A stretch of DNA of 64,000 nt from CAWJMD01 sp963845675 (GCA_963845675.1 CAWJSX010000001.1:992001-1056000); one strand, 5' to 3'; counted from the stretch's first letter, positions 1 through 9,141 are shown. The notes: generated by a model from the letters alone, not told the origin. Program-made: numbers and translations.

Positions 1-756
1 CACCTCCCGCTGGTTGATCAGGCAGCTCTTGTGGCGGTGGAGGAACTCGATCGGGTCCTCGACCGTCATGATGTGGCCGTGCCGGGTGCGGTTGGCCAGG
101 TCGATGAGCGAGGCGAGCGTCGTCGACTTGCCGGAGCCGGTCGGACCGGTGACCAGCACCATGCCACGGGGGAGCCCGGCGAAGTTGCTGACGGCCGGCG
201 GGATGCCGAGGTCCTCGAGCGGCTTGATCTCGTAGGGGATCACGCGGAACGCGGCACCGATCGACTCGCGCTGACGGTAGATGTTGACGCGGAAGCGCGA
301 GCGGCCGGGCAGCGAGTAGGCGAAGTCGAGCTCGAGCTCGCCCTCGAACTTCTCCCGCTGCTTCTGCGTGAGGATCGCGTAGAGGACCCGCTGGAGGGCC
401 ATCCGCTCCATCACGGGCTGGTCGTCGATCGGCTGAAGCTCGCCACGCAGGCGGAGCATCGGGTGCGCCCCGCTGCTGAGGTGCAGGTCGGACGCACCGC
501 GGTCGAGCATCTCGCTGAGCAGGTCGGCGAGGACGAAGTCACCCTCCTCGACCTGCGCCTCGGTGGTCTGGCGGCCGAGGGTCTTGGCCTTCGCCGTCGC
601 GACGCCCGGGGCGGGCTGGGTGGGCGGCAGTGGCGCGGTCGCCGCGTGCGCGCCGTACTCCGCGGTCGGGGAGGCGGTCGGTGCCGCCGGAGCGGCGTCG
701 CGGAACGCGAACGCCTCCGGCGAGTAGCCCTGCTGGTTCGGCTGGCCGCTGCTCAC
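1..756 (-). CDS. pilT: PilT-like type IV pilus ATPase (3' end outside window)
   Basis: Secretion-type ATPase of the PilT/GspE superfamily, predicted to power pilus retraction at the inner face of the membrane. About 252 residues are visible and the C-terminus lies left of the window. After a low-complexity Pro/Ala N-terminus (roughly residues 1-65) comes the PilT-like core (LLSEMLDRGASDLHLS), then the Walker A box GPTGSGKST near residues 203-211 and the Asp box MTVEDPIEF. The start is GTG at 756, preceded by a GAGGGG-type ribosome site. It lies 126 bases downstream of pilB on the same strand, so both probably belong to one pilus operon. Assignment to PilT over a second PilB copy rests on the short N-terminus and the core sequence. 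Confidence 0.9.
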   Translation of the reverse strand, partial: MSSGQPNQQGYSPEAFAFRDAAPAAPTASPTAEYGAHAATAPLPPTQPAPGVATAKAKTLGRQTTEAQVEEGDFVLADLLSEMLDRGASDLHLSSGAHPMLRLRGELQPIDDQPVMERMALQRVLYAILTQKQREKFEGELELDFAYSLPGRSRFRVNIYRQRESIGAAFRVIPYEIKPLEDLGIPPAVSNFAGLPRGMVLVTGPTGSGKSTTLASLIDLANRTRHGHIMTVEDPIEFLHRHKSCLINQREV

Positions 757-882
757 GGCGCTCCCCTCATCGGTTGTCTCGTTGTGCACGCCTCGTCGGG
801 ATCTGCTGGTTCTCCTGCTCATCGGCCCGTCCGGGGCCACCCTTGAGGTGTCGGATCGGTGCTCCCCGAGCGTGACCGTCCG

Positions 883-2559
883 TCACGCGACGACGCGGAG
901 GATCTCCTCGATCGAGGTCACTCCCCCGGTGACCTTCGCCCAGCCGTCGTCGCGCAGCGAGACCATGCCCTGGGAGGAGGCCGTCTTCTCGATCTCGGCG
1001 GCCGAGGCGCGGGCGACCGCGAGGCGCTCGATCTCCTCGCTGACGCTCATCACCTCGTGCAGAGCCAGCCGGCCCTTGTACCCGGTGCGCGAGCACGCGG
1101 AGCACCCCACGGGGCGGTACAGGGTGGGGGTCGACTCGCCGGGGCTCCACGGGAACCGCGCGCCGGTGAGCTCGGCCTCGCTCGGCTCGTACTCCTCCTT
1201 GCACTTGGAGCACAGCCGCCGCGCGAGCCGCTGGGCGAGCACGCTGTCGAGGGCGGAGCCGACCAGGAAGGGCTCGATGCCCATCTCGGTCAGGCGGGTG
1301 ATGGCGGACGGCGCGTCGTTGGTGTGCAGGGTCGACAGCACGAGGTGACCGGTCAGCGAGGCCTCGATCGCGATCTGGGCGGTCTCGTGGTCGCGGATCT
1401 CGCCGATCAGCACGACGTCGGGGTCGGACCGCAGGATCGAGCGCAGCGCGGACGAGAAGGTCAGGCCCGCCTTGGGGTTGACCTGCACCTGGTTGATGCC
1501 CGGCAGCCGGTACTCGACCGGGTCCTCGACCGTGATCACGTTGATCTCGGGCTTGGAGACGATGTTGAGCGTGGCGTAGAGGGTCGTCGACTTCCCGGAC
1601 CCGGTCGGTCCGGTCACGAGGATCATCCCGTAGGGCTTGACGTAGCTGGTCCGGTAGCGCTCGAAGTTGCTGTCGGAGAACCCGAGGTCGGCCAGGTCGA
1701 GCCGCGCGGTCGAGTTGTCCAGCACACGCATGACGACCTTCTCGCCCCACACGGTCGGCAGGGTCGCCACGCGCAGGTCGATCTTCTTGCCGTTGGTCGT
1801 GACGGAGAGGCGCCCGTCCTGCGGGATCCGGCGCTCGGCGATGTCGATGTCCGACATGATCTTGAGTCGCGACACCACTCCGCTGGCGATCTGCTTGGGC
1901 GAGCGCATCACCTCGTGCAGCACGCCGTCGATGCGGTAGCGGACACGCAGCTCGTGCTCGGCCGGCTCGATGTGGATGTCGGACGCGCGGTCCTGGATCG
2001 CCTGCGTGATCAGCAGGTTCACGTACTTGACGATCGGGGCGTCCTCGACGATCTCCGTCAGCTGGCTGAGGTCGTCGTCCTCGTCCGCGTCCGTCATCGC
2101 CATGGTCAGGTCGTCGAGCTCACCGTCGGCGCGGCAGAAGCGGTCGATCGCGGCCACCAGGTCGTCGCGGGTGGCGACGACCGGACGCACCTCCAGGCCG
2201 GTGATCTGGCGGACGTCGTCCAGGGCGAACACGTTGCCGGGGTCGGCCATGGCCAGCACGAGCTTGCCCTCGTCGTACCCGACGGGCAGCACGGTGTGGC
2301 GGCGGCAGACCGCGGCGGAGATACGCGCCACGGCAGAGCCGTCGACCGACGCCTCGGCGAGGTCGATGAAGTCCAGGCCGATCTGCTCCGACAGCGCCGC
2401 GACGAGCTGCGACTCGGTGAGCAGCCCCTGCTCGACGAGCACGCGACCGAGGGGGCGGCCCTCCTGCTCGTGGACGTCGAACGCGGCGACGAGCTGTTCC
2501 TCGGTGACGAGCCCGTCCTCGAGCAGGATGTCGACGAACTGGCGCACACCTGTGGTCAT
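883..2559 (-). CDS. pilB: Type IV pilus assembly ATPase PilB/GspE
   Basis: Hexameric ATPase that drives pilus extension or type II secretion; 558 residues, normal for the family. An MshEN-type N-terminal domain (about 1-145) is followed by an acidic linker (about 157-170) and the ATPase core: Walker A GPTGSGKS at 317-324, Asp box VITVEDPVEY, Walker B DVVLIGEIRD at 381-390, His box STLHTND. A tetracysteine zinc module is present (C450, C453, C486, C489), as in true PilB proteins and unlike PilT. The ATG at 2559 was chosen because GAGAGGA precedes it by six bases and homology begins there; the open frame continues further upstream without similarity. pilT follows in the same direction. Confidence 0.95.
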   Translation of the reverse strand: MTTGVRQFVDILLEDGLVTEEQLVAAFDVHEQEGRPLGRVLVEQGLLTESQLVAALSEQIGLDFIDLAEASVDGSAVARISAAVCRRHTVLPVGYDEGKLVLAMADPGNVFALDDVRQITGLEVRPVVATRDDLVAAIDRFCRADGELDDLTMAMTDADEDDDLSQLTEIVEDAPIVKYVNLLITQAIQDRASDIHIEPAEHELRVRYRIDGVLHEVMRSPKQIASGVVSRLKIMSDIDIAERRIPQDGRLSVTTNGKKIDLRVATLPTVWGEKVVMRVLDNSTARLDLADLGFSDSNFERYRTSYVKPYGMILVTGPTGSGKSTTLYATLNIVSKPEINVITVEDPVEYRLPGINQVQVNPKAGLTFSSALRSILRSDPDVVLIGEIRDHETAQIAIEASLTGHLVLSTLHTNDAPSAITRLTEMGIEPFLVGSALDSVLAQRLARRLCSKCKEEYEPSEAELTGARFPWSPGESTPTLYRPVGCSACSRTGYKGRLALHEVMSVSEEIERLAVARASAAEIEKTASSQGMVSLRDDGWAKVTGGVTSIEEILRVVA

Positions 2560-2671
2560 CGTCGTCCTCTCGCGGCAGACATGGGCTGTGTGGGACCCAC
2601 CGGGGTCCACGGCACTGCATCGGCTGGCCGGGGCCCGGGCTTGAACGTCGACCACGGCCGGACGGATGCGG

Positions 2672-3550
2672 TCAGCGCACTCCGTCCACCGCCGCCCGCA
2701 TCGCGGACAGCGACGGCGTCCGCCCGGTCCACAGCCGCACCTGGTCCCGCGCCTGGTGCACGAGCATCTCCACGCCGTCGACGACGCGGCCGCCGCCCGC
2801 CTGCCACGCCCTCGCCAGCGCCGTTGGCCACGGGTCGTAGACGACGTCGAGCAGCACACCCGCCCACCGCTCGCCGCCGCCGGCCGAGCTCGCCAGCACC
2901 GCCGCGAGACCGTCGGCCGCTCCCGCGGGGGTGGTGGCGACCGCCACGGCCGCATGGCGCAGCAGGTCGGCGACCGCCGTGTCGTCCCAGTCGGCCAGTC
3001 GCGCCCGGACGCCGACCCGCCCGGCGGCCTCGACCACCCCGTCGGCCCGCTGCCTCGACCGCACCACGACGACCGGCTCGCGACAGCCCAGCTCGGCGAG
3101 CGCCGCGACAGCGGACGCCGCGGTGGCACCCGCACCCAGCACCACCGCCGTCGCACCCTCGGCGACCTGGTGCACGCCGCCCTCCCCGAGGGCACCGACG
3201 ATCCCGGCGACGTCGGTGTTGTCGCCGCGCCGGCGTCGTCGCCCGTCGTCGTCCGCCGGCCCGAACGTCACGGTGTTGACGGCGCCGACGGCTCGCGCCA
3301 GGGGTGACACGTCGTCGAGCAGCGGCAGCACCGTCTGTTTCAGCGGCATCGTGAGGGACAGGCCGACCCACTCGGGTCCCAGGGAGTCGAGGAAGGCCGC
3401 GAGGCCGTCCGCGCTCATCTCGACGCGCTCGTACCCCCAGCCGTCCAGACCCAGCTCGCGGTGCGCCGCGGCATGGAGCAGCGGGGACAGCGAGTGCGCG
3501 ACCGGGGAGCCGAGCACCGCCGCCCGGCGGCTCACGACTCCTGGGCGCAC
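2672..3550 (-). CDS. aroE: Shikimate dehydrogenase
   Basis: NADP-dependent reduction of 3-dehydroshikimate to shikimate in aromatic amino acid synthesis. 292 residues from the GTG at 3550; a second GTG at 3535 starts the protein at VSRRAAVLG, closer to family N-termini, and has AGGAG just before it, so the true start is one of these two. Diagnostic sites: substrate-binding SLSP (21-23 region), catalytic lysine K71 in LTMPLK, catalytic Asp about 113 in DNTDVAG, and a Rossmann glycine loop GAGATAAS near 139. The gene begins 7 bases after the mltG stop, and the ruvX-mltG-aroE order is common in actinobacteria. Confidence 0.93.
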   Translation of the reverse strand: MRPGVVSRRAAVLGSPVAHSLSPLLHAAAHRELGLDGWGYERVEMSADGLAAFLDSLGPEWVGLSLTMPLKQTVLPLLDDVSPLARAVGAVNTVTFGPADDDGRRRRRGDNTDVAGIVGALGEGGVHQVAEGATAVVLGAGATAASAVAALAELGCREPVVVVRSRQRADGVVEAAGRVGVRARLADWDDTAVADLLRHAAVAVATTPAGAADGLAAVLASSAGGGERWAGVLLDVVYDPWPTALARAWQAGGGRVVDGVEMLVHQARDQVRLWTGRTPSLSAMRAAVDGVR

Positions 3551-3557
3551 GTCCAGG

Positions 3558-4934
3558 TCAGCCGCCGTTCTCGGCCTGCCAGCGGCGGTACTCCGCGACG
3601 AACTGCTCGAACTCCGCAGGGTCGGCGGTGAACTTCGTCTCGCCCGTGTCGGGGTTGACCGTCACGAAGTAGAGCCAGTCCCCCGGGGTCGGTGTGGCGA
3701 CGGCCTCGATCGCCGCCTCTCCCGGGGCGCCGATGGGTCCCGGCGGGAGCCCGGTGTTGACCCGCGTGTTGTACGGGGAGTCGACGGCCAGGTCGCTCTT
3801 CGTCAGGGCAAGGCCCCGCTTCTGCAGCGCGTAGTTGACGGTGGAGTCCATCCCCAGCGTCATGTTCTTGTCGAGGCGGTTCTGGATGACGGTGGCGATC
3901 TTCGCCATGTCCTCCGGGAGCGTGCCCTCGTTCTGGACGATGCTGGCCCGGACGAGGACGTCGCGACGCTCGGCCTCCGGCACCCCGACCTCGGCCATCG
4001 CCTGCGTGTGCCGGGCCACCATCGAGGTCAGCACCTGCACCGGCGTCACGTCGGGGTCGAACGAGTACGTCGCCGGGAAGTAGTAGCCCTCCGGGTCACC
4101 ACCGGCCTCGGGCGGGAGCCCGAGCGCCGGGTCCTTGGCGGCCTCCTCGAGCTGCTCGACGCTGAACCCGGTCTCCTGCGAGATCGCGGCGTAGACCTCG
4201 GCCACCCACAGGCCCTCTCGCACCTGGACGGTCACGGAGACCTTCGAGGACGGGTCCAGCAGCTGGGCCAGCGCGTCCGCCGCCGGCATCTCGCGCTGCA
4301 GCTGGTAGGTGCCGGGCTGGATGGAGCCCGCGCGAGGCTCGGTCCGCGCGGCGTCCACGAACGCGCCTGCCGTGAGCACGACGCCCGCGTCCTCCAGCGT
4401 CCGCCCGATCGCCCGGCCGGTGTCACCGGGGGCGACCACGATCTCCACCGAGCCGGAGCCCGGACCCTCGTAGTCGCTGGGGCTGTTGAAGCCGTCGACC
4501 AGCGGCCTGATCCAGGTCCACGCGGCGAAGAGCGCACCTCCGAACAGCGCGAGGCACAGGACGAGCACGACGACGGTGCGGCGGCGGCGGACCGTCCGGT
4601 GCCGCTTGCGCTGACGCTCCTCGCGATGTGCGCGCCGGCCCTCGCCGACGGGAGCGTCGACCAGGTCCTCCACCATCGCGTCGTCGTCGTAGGCGTCCCA
4701 CTCGTGCTCGTCGTGCTCAGCGTGCTCGTCGTGCTCAGCGTGCTCGACGTGCTCGGCGTACTCGGGGTGGTCATGGTCGGAGAGGGGCTGGTCGTGCTCG
4801 ACATGGGCCAGGTCAACGTGCTCGGACGCCGGGTCGACACGCTCGTCGACGGCGTGCTCCTCGACCTCGTGGTCGTAGGGCGCGTCCTCGTCGCGTCGTC
4901 GCGCCGCACGTGCCTGGTCGAACAGGTCGCTCAT
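3558..4934 (-). CDS. mltG: Endolytic murein transglycosylase MltG (YceG-like) with His/Asp-rich cytoplasmic tail
   Basis: Membrane-bound lytic transglycosylase that cleaves nascent glycan strands and helps set their length. 458 residues: an unusually acidic and histidine-rich cytoplasmic N-terminus (about 21-80, with EHAEHDEHAEHDEHEW), a basic stretch, one transmembrane helix (about 120-142), a LysM-like subdomain, then the YceG catalytic region with the conserved ASIVQNEGTLPEDMAKIA segment containing the expected catalytic glutamate, and GPIGAPG near the end. The ATG at 4932-4934 overlaps the ruvX stop by four bases (ATGA), implying translational coupling. The His-rich tail is encoded by 18-base tandem repeats around 4701-4760. 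Confidence 0.93.
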   Translation of the reverse strand: MSDLFDQARAARRRDEDAPYDHEVEEHAVDERVDPASEHVDLAHVEHDQPLSDHDHPEYAEHVEHAEHDEHAEHDEHEWDAYDDDAMVEDLVDAPVGEGRRAHREERQRKRHRTVRRRRTVVVLVLCLALFGGALFAAWTWIRPLVDGFNSPSDYEGPGSGSVEIVVAPGDTGRAIGRTLEDAGVVLTAGAFVDAARTEPRAGSIQPGTYQLQREMPAADALAQLLDPSSKVSVTVQVREGLWVAEVYAAISQETGFSVEQLEEAAKDPALGLPPEAGGDPEGYYFPATYSFDPDVTPVQVLTSMVARHTQAMAEVGVPEAERRDVLVRASIVQNEGTLPEDMAKIATVIQNRLDKNMTLGMDSTVNYALQKRGLALTKSDLAVDSPYNTRVNTGLPPGPIGAPGEAAIEAVATPTPGDWLYFVTVNPDTGETKFTADPAEFEQFVAEYRRWQAENGG

Positions 4935-5443
4935 CCGGGAGTGGCCTCCTGGGCACTCGGGGGCGGACCTTCCGCCACCGGACCGGGGTCCACCAGCGAC
5001 CCGGGTGCGCGTCCCGACGCCCTCTCGGCGTCGAGCGCGCTCTGCAGCACCACCACCGCGGCCACCTGGTCCACGACGCCGCGGTGCCTGCGCCCCCTCA
5101 CCCCTGCCCCGCGGAGCTGCTGGTGAGCAGCGACGGTGCTGAGACGCTCGTCCACCAACCGCACCGGCGTCGGCGCCAGCAGGCGGGCGAGGTCGACAGC
5201 GTAGCCCCGTACCAGCGCTGCGGCGGGACCTTCCCGGCCCGACATGGACAGCGGCAGCCCCACGACCACCTCGAGGGCCGCCCGCCGCGACGCCTCGGCG
5301 ACGACCTCGCGCAGGTCCGCACCGCCATCCTCGTCGCGTGCCAGGGTGTCCACCGCCGACGCCAGCAGCCCGTCGGGGTCGCTCGCCGCCAGGCCGACAC
5401 GCACGGACCCGACGTCGACGCCGAGGCGGACTCCGCGCCGCAT
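4931..5443 (-). CDS. ruvX: Holliday junction resolvase-like RuvX (YqgF)
   Basis: RNase H-fold nuclease of the YqgF/RuvX family, linked to rRNA 5' processing or junction resolution. 170 residues from the ATG at 5443 (MRRGVRLGVDVGSVRVGLA), which matches the family N-terminus; the longer open frame upstream has no homology. Active-site segments: VDVGSVRVG, VVGLPL, the conserved DERLST, and DQVAAVVVLQ carrying the last acidic residue. A disordered tail follows. It lies directly behind alaS and overlaps mltG by four bases, the usual alaS-ruvX-mltG arrangement. Confidence 0.93.
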   Translation of the reverse strand: MRRGVRLGVDVGSVRVGLAASDPDGLLASAVDTLARDEDGGADLREVVAEASRRAALEVVVGLPLSMSGREGPAAALVRGYAVDLARLLAPTPVRLVDERLSTVAAHQQLRGAGVRGRRHRGVVDQVAAVVVLQSALDAERASGRAPGSLVDPGPVAEGPPPSAQEATPG

Positions 5444-5477
5444 CGCGGGACGGTCGCCCGCGGTCACCGGCAGGACC

Positions 5478-8174
5478 TCATCGACCTGCCGTGACCTTCT
5501 CGCCGACCGCGTGCTCGACCGCCTTGAGGGCCGAGCCGATGGCACCGGCGTCGGTGCCGCCGCCCTGCGCCACGTCGTCCTTGCCACCGCCACCGCCGCC
5601 GAGACGCTGCGCGGCGACCCGCACCAGCTCGCCGGCCTTGACGCCCCACTGACGCGCCGGGTCGTTCGTCGCCACGACGACCAGGGGACGGTCCTTCGCG
5701 ACACCGGCGACGGCGACCGCGACCGGGCGGTCGTTGCCGAGCCGCCCGCGCACGTCGAGCGCGAGGGAGCGCACGTCGTCCGCCGAGCCGACAAGACCCG
5801 CGTCGTGCCCGACGAAGGCGACGCCGAAGACGTCGGTGGGGTCGGCCGCCAGCCGGCCCGCCGCAGCCAGCACCTGCTCGGCCGCCGACGACGCCAGCTT
5901 CTTCTCCGCCGCCTTGAGCTGGGCGAGCAGCGCGGAGATGCGCTCGGGCAGCTCCTCGGGACGAACCTTCAGCGTGTCGGTGAGGGCAAGCACAAGGGCA
6001 CGCTCGCGCGCCAGGTCACGGAACGCGTCGATGCCGACCAGGGCCTCGACCCGCCGAACGCCGGCTCCGACGGACGACTCCCCCGTCATCGCAAGCAGAC
6101 CGACCTGGCTGGAGTGCTGCACGTGCGTGCCACCGCAGAGCTCGCGCGACCACTCGCCACCCATCTCGACGACGCGCACCTCCTCGTCGTACGTCTCGCC
6201 GAAGAGCGCGAGGGCTCCGAGGTCGCGGGCGCGCGCCAACGGCATGTACGTCGCCGACACGGCCAGATCGCGACGGATCGCGAGGTTCGCGGCCTCCTCG
6301 ACCTCGCTGCGGGTCGCCGCGCTCAGACCGGACGGCCAGGCGAAGTCGAGTCGCAGGTAGCCGGGCTTGTTGTACGAACCGCTCTGCAGCGCACTGGGTC
6401 CCAGCACCTGGCGCAGCGCCGCGTGCATGACGTGCGTGCCGGAGTGCGCCTGGCACGCGCCGACGCGCCACTGCTCGTCGACGCCGGCCTCGACCTCCTG
6501 GCCCTCGACGACCTCACCGCCCGCGACCTGCACGCGGTGGACGACGAGGCCCTTGATCGGGCGCTGCACGTCGAGCACCTCGAGCCGCAGCCCGCCGTCC
6601 CCGGTGATGACGCCGGCGTCGGAGTCCTGCCCACCCGACTCGGCGTAGAAGGGGGTCTGGTCGAGCACCACCTCGACGACCTGGCCGGCCTGTGCCGCCG
6701 GCACGCGCTCGCCGTCCAGCAGCAGACCCCTGACCGACGACCCGGTCACGAGCTCGCGGTAGCCGGTGAACTCGGTCGGGCCGCTCTCGCGCAGCTCGCG
6801 GTAGGCCGTCGTGTCCGCCCGGCCCCCCTTCTTCGCCCGCGCGTCCGCCTTCGCCCGCTCGCGCTGGGCCGTCATGAGTCGCGTGAACCCCTCGCGGTCG
6901 ACCTGCACGCCCTGCTCGCCCGCCATCTCGAGGGTCAGGTCGATCGGGAACCCGTACGTGTCGTGGAGCGCGAAGGCCTGCTCACCCGTGAGGGCCGGCG
7001 TCGGGGCCTGCTCGGTGACGGTCGACTTCGCCTTCTGCACGGCGGTGTCGAGGATCGTGGTGCCCGATGCGAGCGTGCGACGGAACGCCTCCTCCTCGCC
7101 GTACGCGATCTGGCTGATGCGGCCGAAGTCACGCTCCAGCTCGGGGTAGGACTGCTTCATGCGGTCGAGCGAGACCGGCAGGAGCTCGGGCAGCGTCGTG
7201 GTGTCGACGCCGAGCAGGCGCATCGCGCGCACGCTGCGGCGCAGCAGGCGGCGCAGCACGTAGCCACGTCCCTCGTTGCCGGGGTTCACGCCGTCACCGA
7301 TGAGCATCAGGGACGAGCGCACGTGGTCGGCGACGACCCGCAGCCGGACGTCCGACTCGTGGTCCCGGCCGTACCTCACCCCGCTCAGCTGGGCGGCGCG
7401 CTCGATGACGGGGTACACCTCGTCGATCTCGTACAGGTTGTCGACACCCTGCAGCAGGAACGCGACCCGCTCGAGACCCATGCCGGTGTCGATGTTCTTG
7501 CTCGGCAACGGACCGACGACGTCGAAGTCCTCCTTCGACCTGACGGCCGAGAGCTCCTCCTGCATGAACACGAGGTTCCAGATCTCCAGGTACCGGTCCT
7601 CGTCGACGACCGGACCGCCGTCGGGCCCGAACTCGGGGCCGCGGTCGACGTAGATCTCGCTGCACGGGCCCCCCGGTCCCGGTGCGCCGGTCGACCAGTA
7701 GTTGTCCTGGCGGCCGCGACGCTGGATGCGCTCGTCCGGCAGGCCCGCGATGCGCTTCCACAGGCCGGCGGCCTCGTCGTCGTCGAGGTAGACGGTCGCC
7801 CAGATCTTGTCCGGGTCGAAGCCGTACCCGCCCTGGTCCTGCGAGCTCGTGATCAGCTCCCAGGCGTACTCGATCGCCCCCTCCTTGAAGTAGTCGCCGA
7901 AGGAGAAGTTGCCGTTCATCTGGAAGAACGTGCCGTGGCGGGTGGTCTTGCCGACCTCCTCGATGTCCTGCGTGCGCACGCACTTCTGCACGCTGGTCGC
8001 GCGCTTCCACGGCGGCGTCTGCTGGCCGGTGAGGTACGGGATGAAGGGCACCATGCCCGCGACCGTGAAGAGCAGCGTCGGGTCGTCGCTGATGAGCGAG
8101 GCGCTGGGCACCACGGCGTGGTCGCGGGCCTCGAAGTAGCTCAGCCAGCGGCGGCGGATCTCGGCGGTCTCCAT
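5478..8174 (-). CDS. alaS: Alanyl-tRNA synthetase
   Basis: Charges tRNA-Ala and edits mischarged Ser/Gly. 898 residues, full length and free of frameshifts. Class II catalytic domain at the N-terminus (RRRWLSYFEARDHAVVPSAS, GTFFQMNGNFSFGDYF), tRNA-recognition region, then the editing domain with zinc ligands HSGTHVMH and CGGTH, and a C-terminal oligomerisation/DHHA1 region ending in the Gly-rich GGGGGGKDD segment. The start is ATG at 8174. The short gap to ruvX (34 bases) suggests cotranscription; 108 bases separate it from the upstream small gene. Confidence 0.97.
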   Translation of the reverse strand: METAEIRRRWLSYFEARDHAVVPSASLISDDPTLLFTVAGMVPFIPYLTGQQTPPWKRATSVQKCVRTQDIEEVGKTTRHGTFFQMNGNFSFGDYFKEGAIEYAWELITSSQDQGGYGFDPDKIWATVYLDDDEAAGLWKRIAGLPDERIQRRGRQDNYWSTGAPGPGGPCSEIYVDRGPEFGPDGGPVVDEDRYLEIWNLVFMQEELSAVRSKEDFDVVGPLPSKNIDTGMGLERVAFLLQGVDNLYEIDEVYPVIERAAQLSGVRYGRDHESDVRLRVVADHVRSSLMLIGDGVNPGNEGRGYVLRRLLRRSVRAMRLLGVDTTTLPELLPVSLDRMKQSYPELERDFGRISQIAYGEEEAFRRTLASGTTILDTAVQKAKSTVTEQAPTPALTGEQAFALHDTYGFPIDLTLEMAGEQGVQVDREGFTRLMTAQRERAKADARAKKGGRADTTAYRELRESGPTEFTGYRELVTGSSVRGLLLDGERVPAAQAGQVVEVVLDQTPFYAESGGQDSDAGVITGDGGLRLEVLDVQRPIKGLVVHRVQVAGGEVVEGQEVEAGVDEQWRVGACQAHSGTHVMHAALRQVLGPSALQSGSYNKPGYLRLDFAWPSGLSAATRSEVEEAANLAIRRDLAVSATYMPLARARDLGALALFGETYDEEVRVVEMGGEWSRELCGGTHVQHSSQVGLLAMTGESSVGAGVRRVEALVGIDAFRDLARERALVLALTDTLKVRPEELPERISALLAQLKAAEKKLASSAAEQVLAAAGRLAADPTDVFGVAFVGHDAGLVGSADDVRSLALDVRGRLGNDRPVAVAVAGVAKDRPLVVVATNDPARQWGVKAGELVRVAAQRLGGGGGGKDDVAQGGGTDAGAIGSALKAVEHAVGEKVTAGR

Positions 8175-8282
8175 CAGTGCATCCTCGCGTGCTCGTGGGG
8201 TGGGGGTCGCGGTACCCCCCTGATCGGTCCCGGACTCGTCCCGCCCGGGTCGTCTCGGGGCCGAGGGCTGCGCGTCGCCGGA

Positions 8283-8567
8283 TCAGGCGTCGGGGCTGGC
8301 GGGCTCGTGCAGCGGGTCCGCAGCGGGGTCCGTGCTCGTCGGGTCGACGTCCCCGGTCAGCGCGCTGCGCAGCTCGGCCTCCCGCTCGGCAGCGCCCTCA
8401 CGGACGGCGTCGGCGAACTCCCGCAGCCCGTCCGCCAGGTTCGACACCGACGCACTCAGGCCCTCGGAGAGTCCTTGCGGCGTGTAGGTGTGCGCGGTCT
8501 GCGTCACCTTGCGGACGGCGTACACGCCGGCGGCGGCGCCCAGGGCGATCCAGAACAGGCGTCCCAC
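8283..8567 (-). CDS. Small conserved actinobacterial protein (DUF6167-like)
   Basis: 94 residues beginning at a GTG (8567). One hydrophobic N-terminal segment (FWIALGAAAGVYAVRKV) is followed by a charged helix (LREFADAVREGAAEREAELR) and a disordered acidic tail. The layout and the position between a DUF948 protein and alaS match the small actinobacterial family annotated DUF6167; its function is unknown. It starts four bases after the DUF948 stop, so the two are likely cotranslated and both are probably cell-envelope proteins. Confidence 0.75.
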   Translation of the reverse strand: MGRLFWIALGAAAGVYAVRKVTQTAHTYTPQGLSEGLSASVSNLADGLREFADAVREGAAEREAELRSALTGDVDPTSTDPAADPLHEPASPDA

Positions 8568-8571
8568 GGGG

Positions 8572-8979
8572 TCAGCCCTTCCCGCGTCGGCGACCGCGCT
8601 TGTGCGCCCCGGTCTGCCGGCCCGTCATGGCGTTGCGCACGCCGTACGTGAACGCGGCGACGCGGATCACCGGGGACCCGAGCGTGGCCGCGAACAGGGT
8701 GGTCAGCGCCGACACGTTGGTCGCGACCTGCACCCCGTTGTCGGCGATCACGCCGGCCTTCGTCGTGAGGGTGTCGACCTTCTCGAGCTGGTGGTTCGTG
8801 TGGCTCATGGTCGTCGTCGCCTCACCGATGAGCGGCATGGTCTCGTCCGACAGTCCCTTGATCGTGTCGCGGGTCTGGTCGAGCACCTTCCCCAGCTTCC
8901 ACAGCGGGACGGCCAGGAAGCCCACGAGCAGCACAAATGCCAGCGCGGCGATGAGCCCCGCGATTCCTCCCAGCGTCAT
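8572..8979 (-). CDS. DUF948 membrane protein
   Basis: 135 residues from ATG 8979. An N-terminal transmembrane helix (GLIAALAFVLLVGFLAVPLW) precedes an amphipathic, coiled-coil-like region (KLGKVLDQTRDTIKGLSDET through VATNVSAL) and a very basic tail ending GRRRGKG. This is the DUF948 arrangement, reminiscent of phasin-like envelope proteins found upstream of alaS in actinobacteria. Its promoter region contains the first of the two large palindromes (9068-9124). Confidence 0.85.
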   Translation of the reverse strand: MTLGGIAGLIAALAFVLLVGFLAVPLWKLGKVLDQTRDTIKGLSDETMPLIGEATTTMSHTNHQLEKVDTLTTKAGVIADNGVQVATNVSALTTLFAATLGSPVIRVAAFTYGVRNAMTGRQTGAHKRGRRRGKG

Positions 8980-9067
8980 CTGGACCTCTCTCGCTCAGTG
9001 GACGGGCCAGGGTCCTGGCACCGTGCGCCGACCCTATCGCGGGGCGCGCGGACCCTCTCCCTGCGTT

Positions 9068-9124
9068 CGACTGGACGCATCTGGCGCGACACGCCGGGCG
9101 TGTCGCGCCAGATGCGTCCAGTCG
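9068..9124. repeat. 57-base perfect palindrome, copy 1
   Basis: Two 28-base arms that are exact reverse complements, separated by a single base (9096). The inner 16 bases of the left arm, TCTGGCGCGACACGCC, are identical to those in copy 2 (18036-18092); the outer 12 bases differ at several positions but remain fully self-complementary. It lies between the 3' end of rarA and the 5' end of the DUF948 gene, both on the minus strand, so it could act as a terminator for rarA, an operator for the downstream pair, or a dispersed REP-like element. No T-run follows it. Confidence 0.9.
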
Positions 9125-9141
9125 GTGCCGTGGGTGGTGGG

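Noticed and set aside
859..3279. 806-codon open frame opposite pilB and aroE
   Set aside because: A codon-bias shadow in high-GC DNA; the minus strand encodes complete, motif-bearing PilB and AroE.
4701..4760. CRISPR array from the short repeats near 4.7 kb
   Set aside because: Units are 18 bases, in-frame within mltG, with no unique spacers; no cas gene is present in the window.
5244..8651. 1135-codon open frame antisense to alaS
   Set aside because: Composition-driven; no domain, and AlaRS on the other strand is full length.
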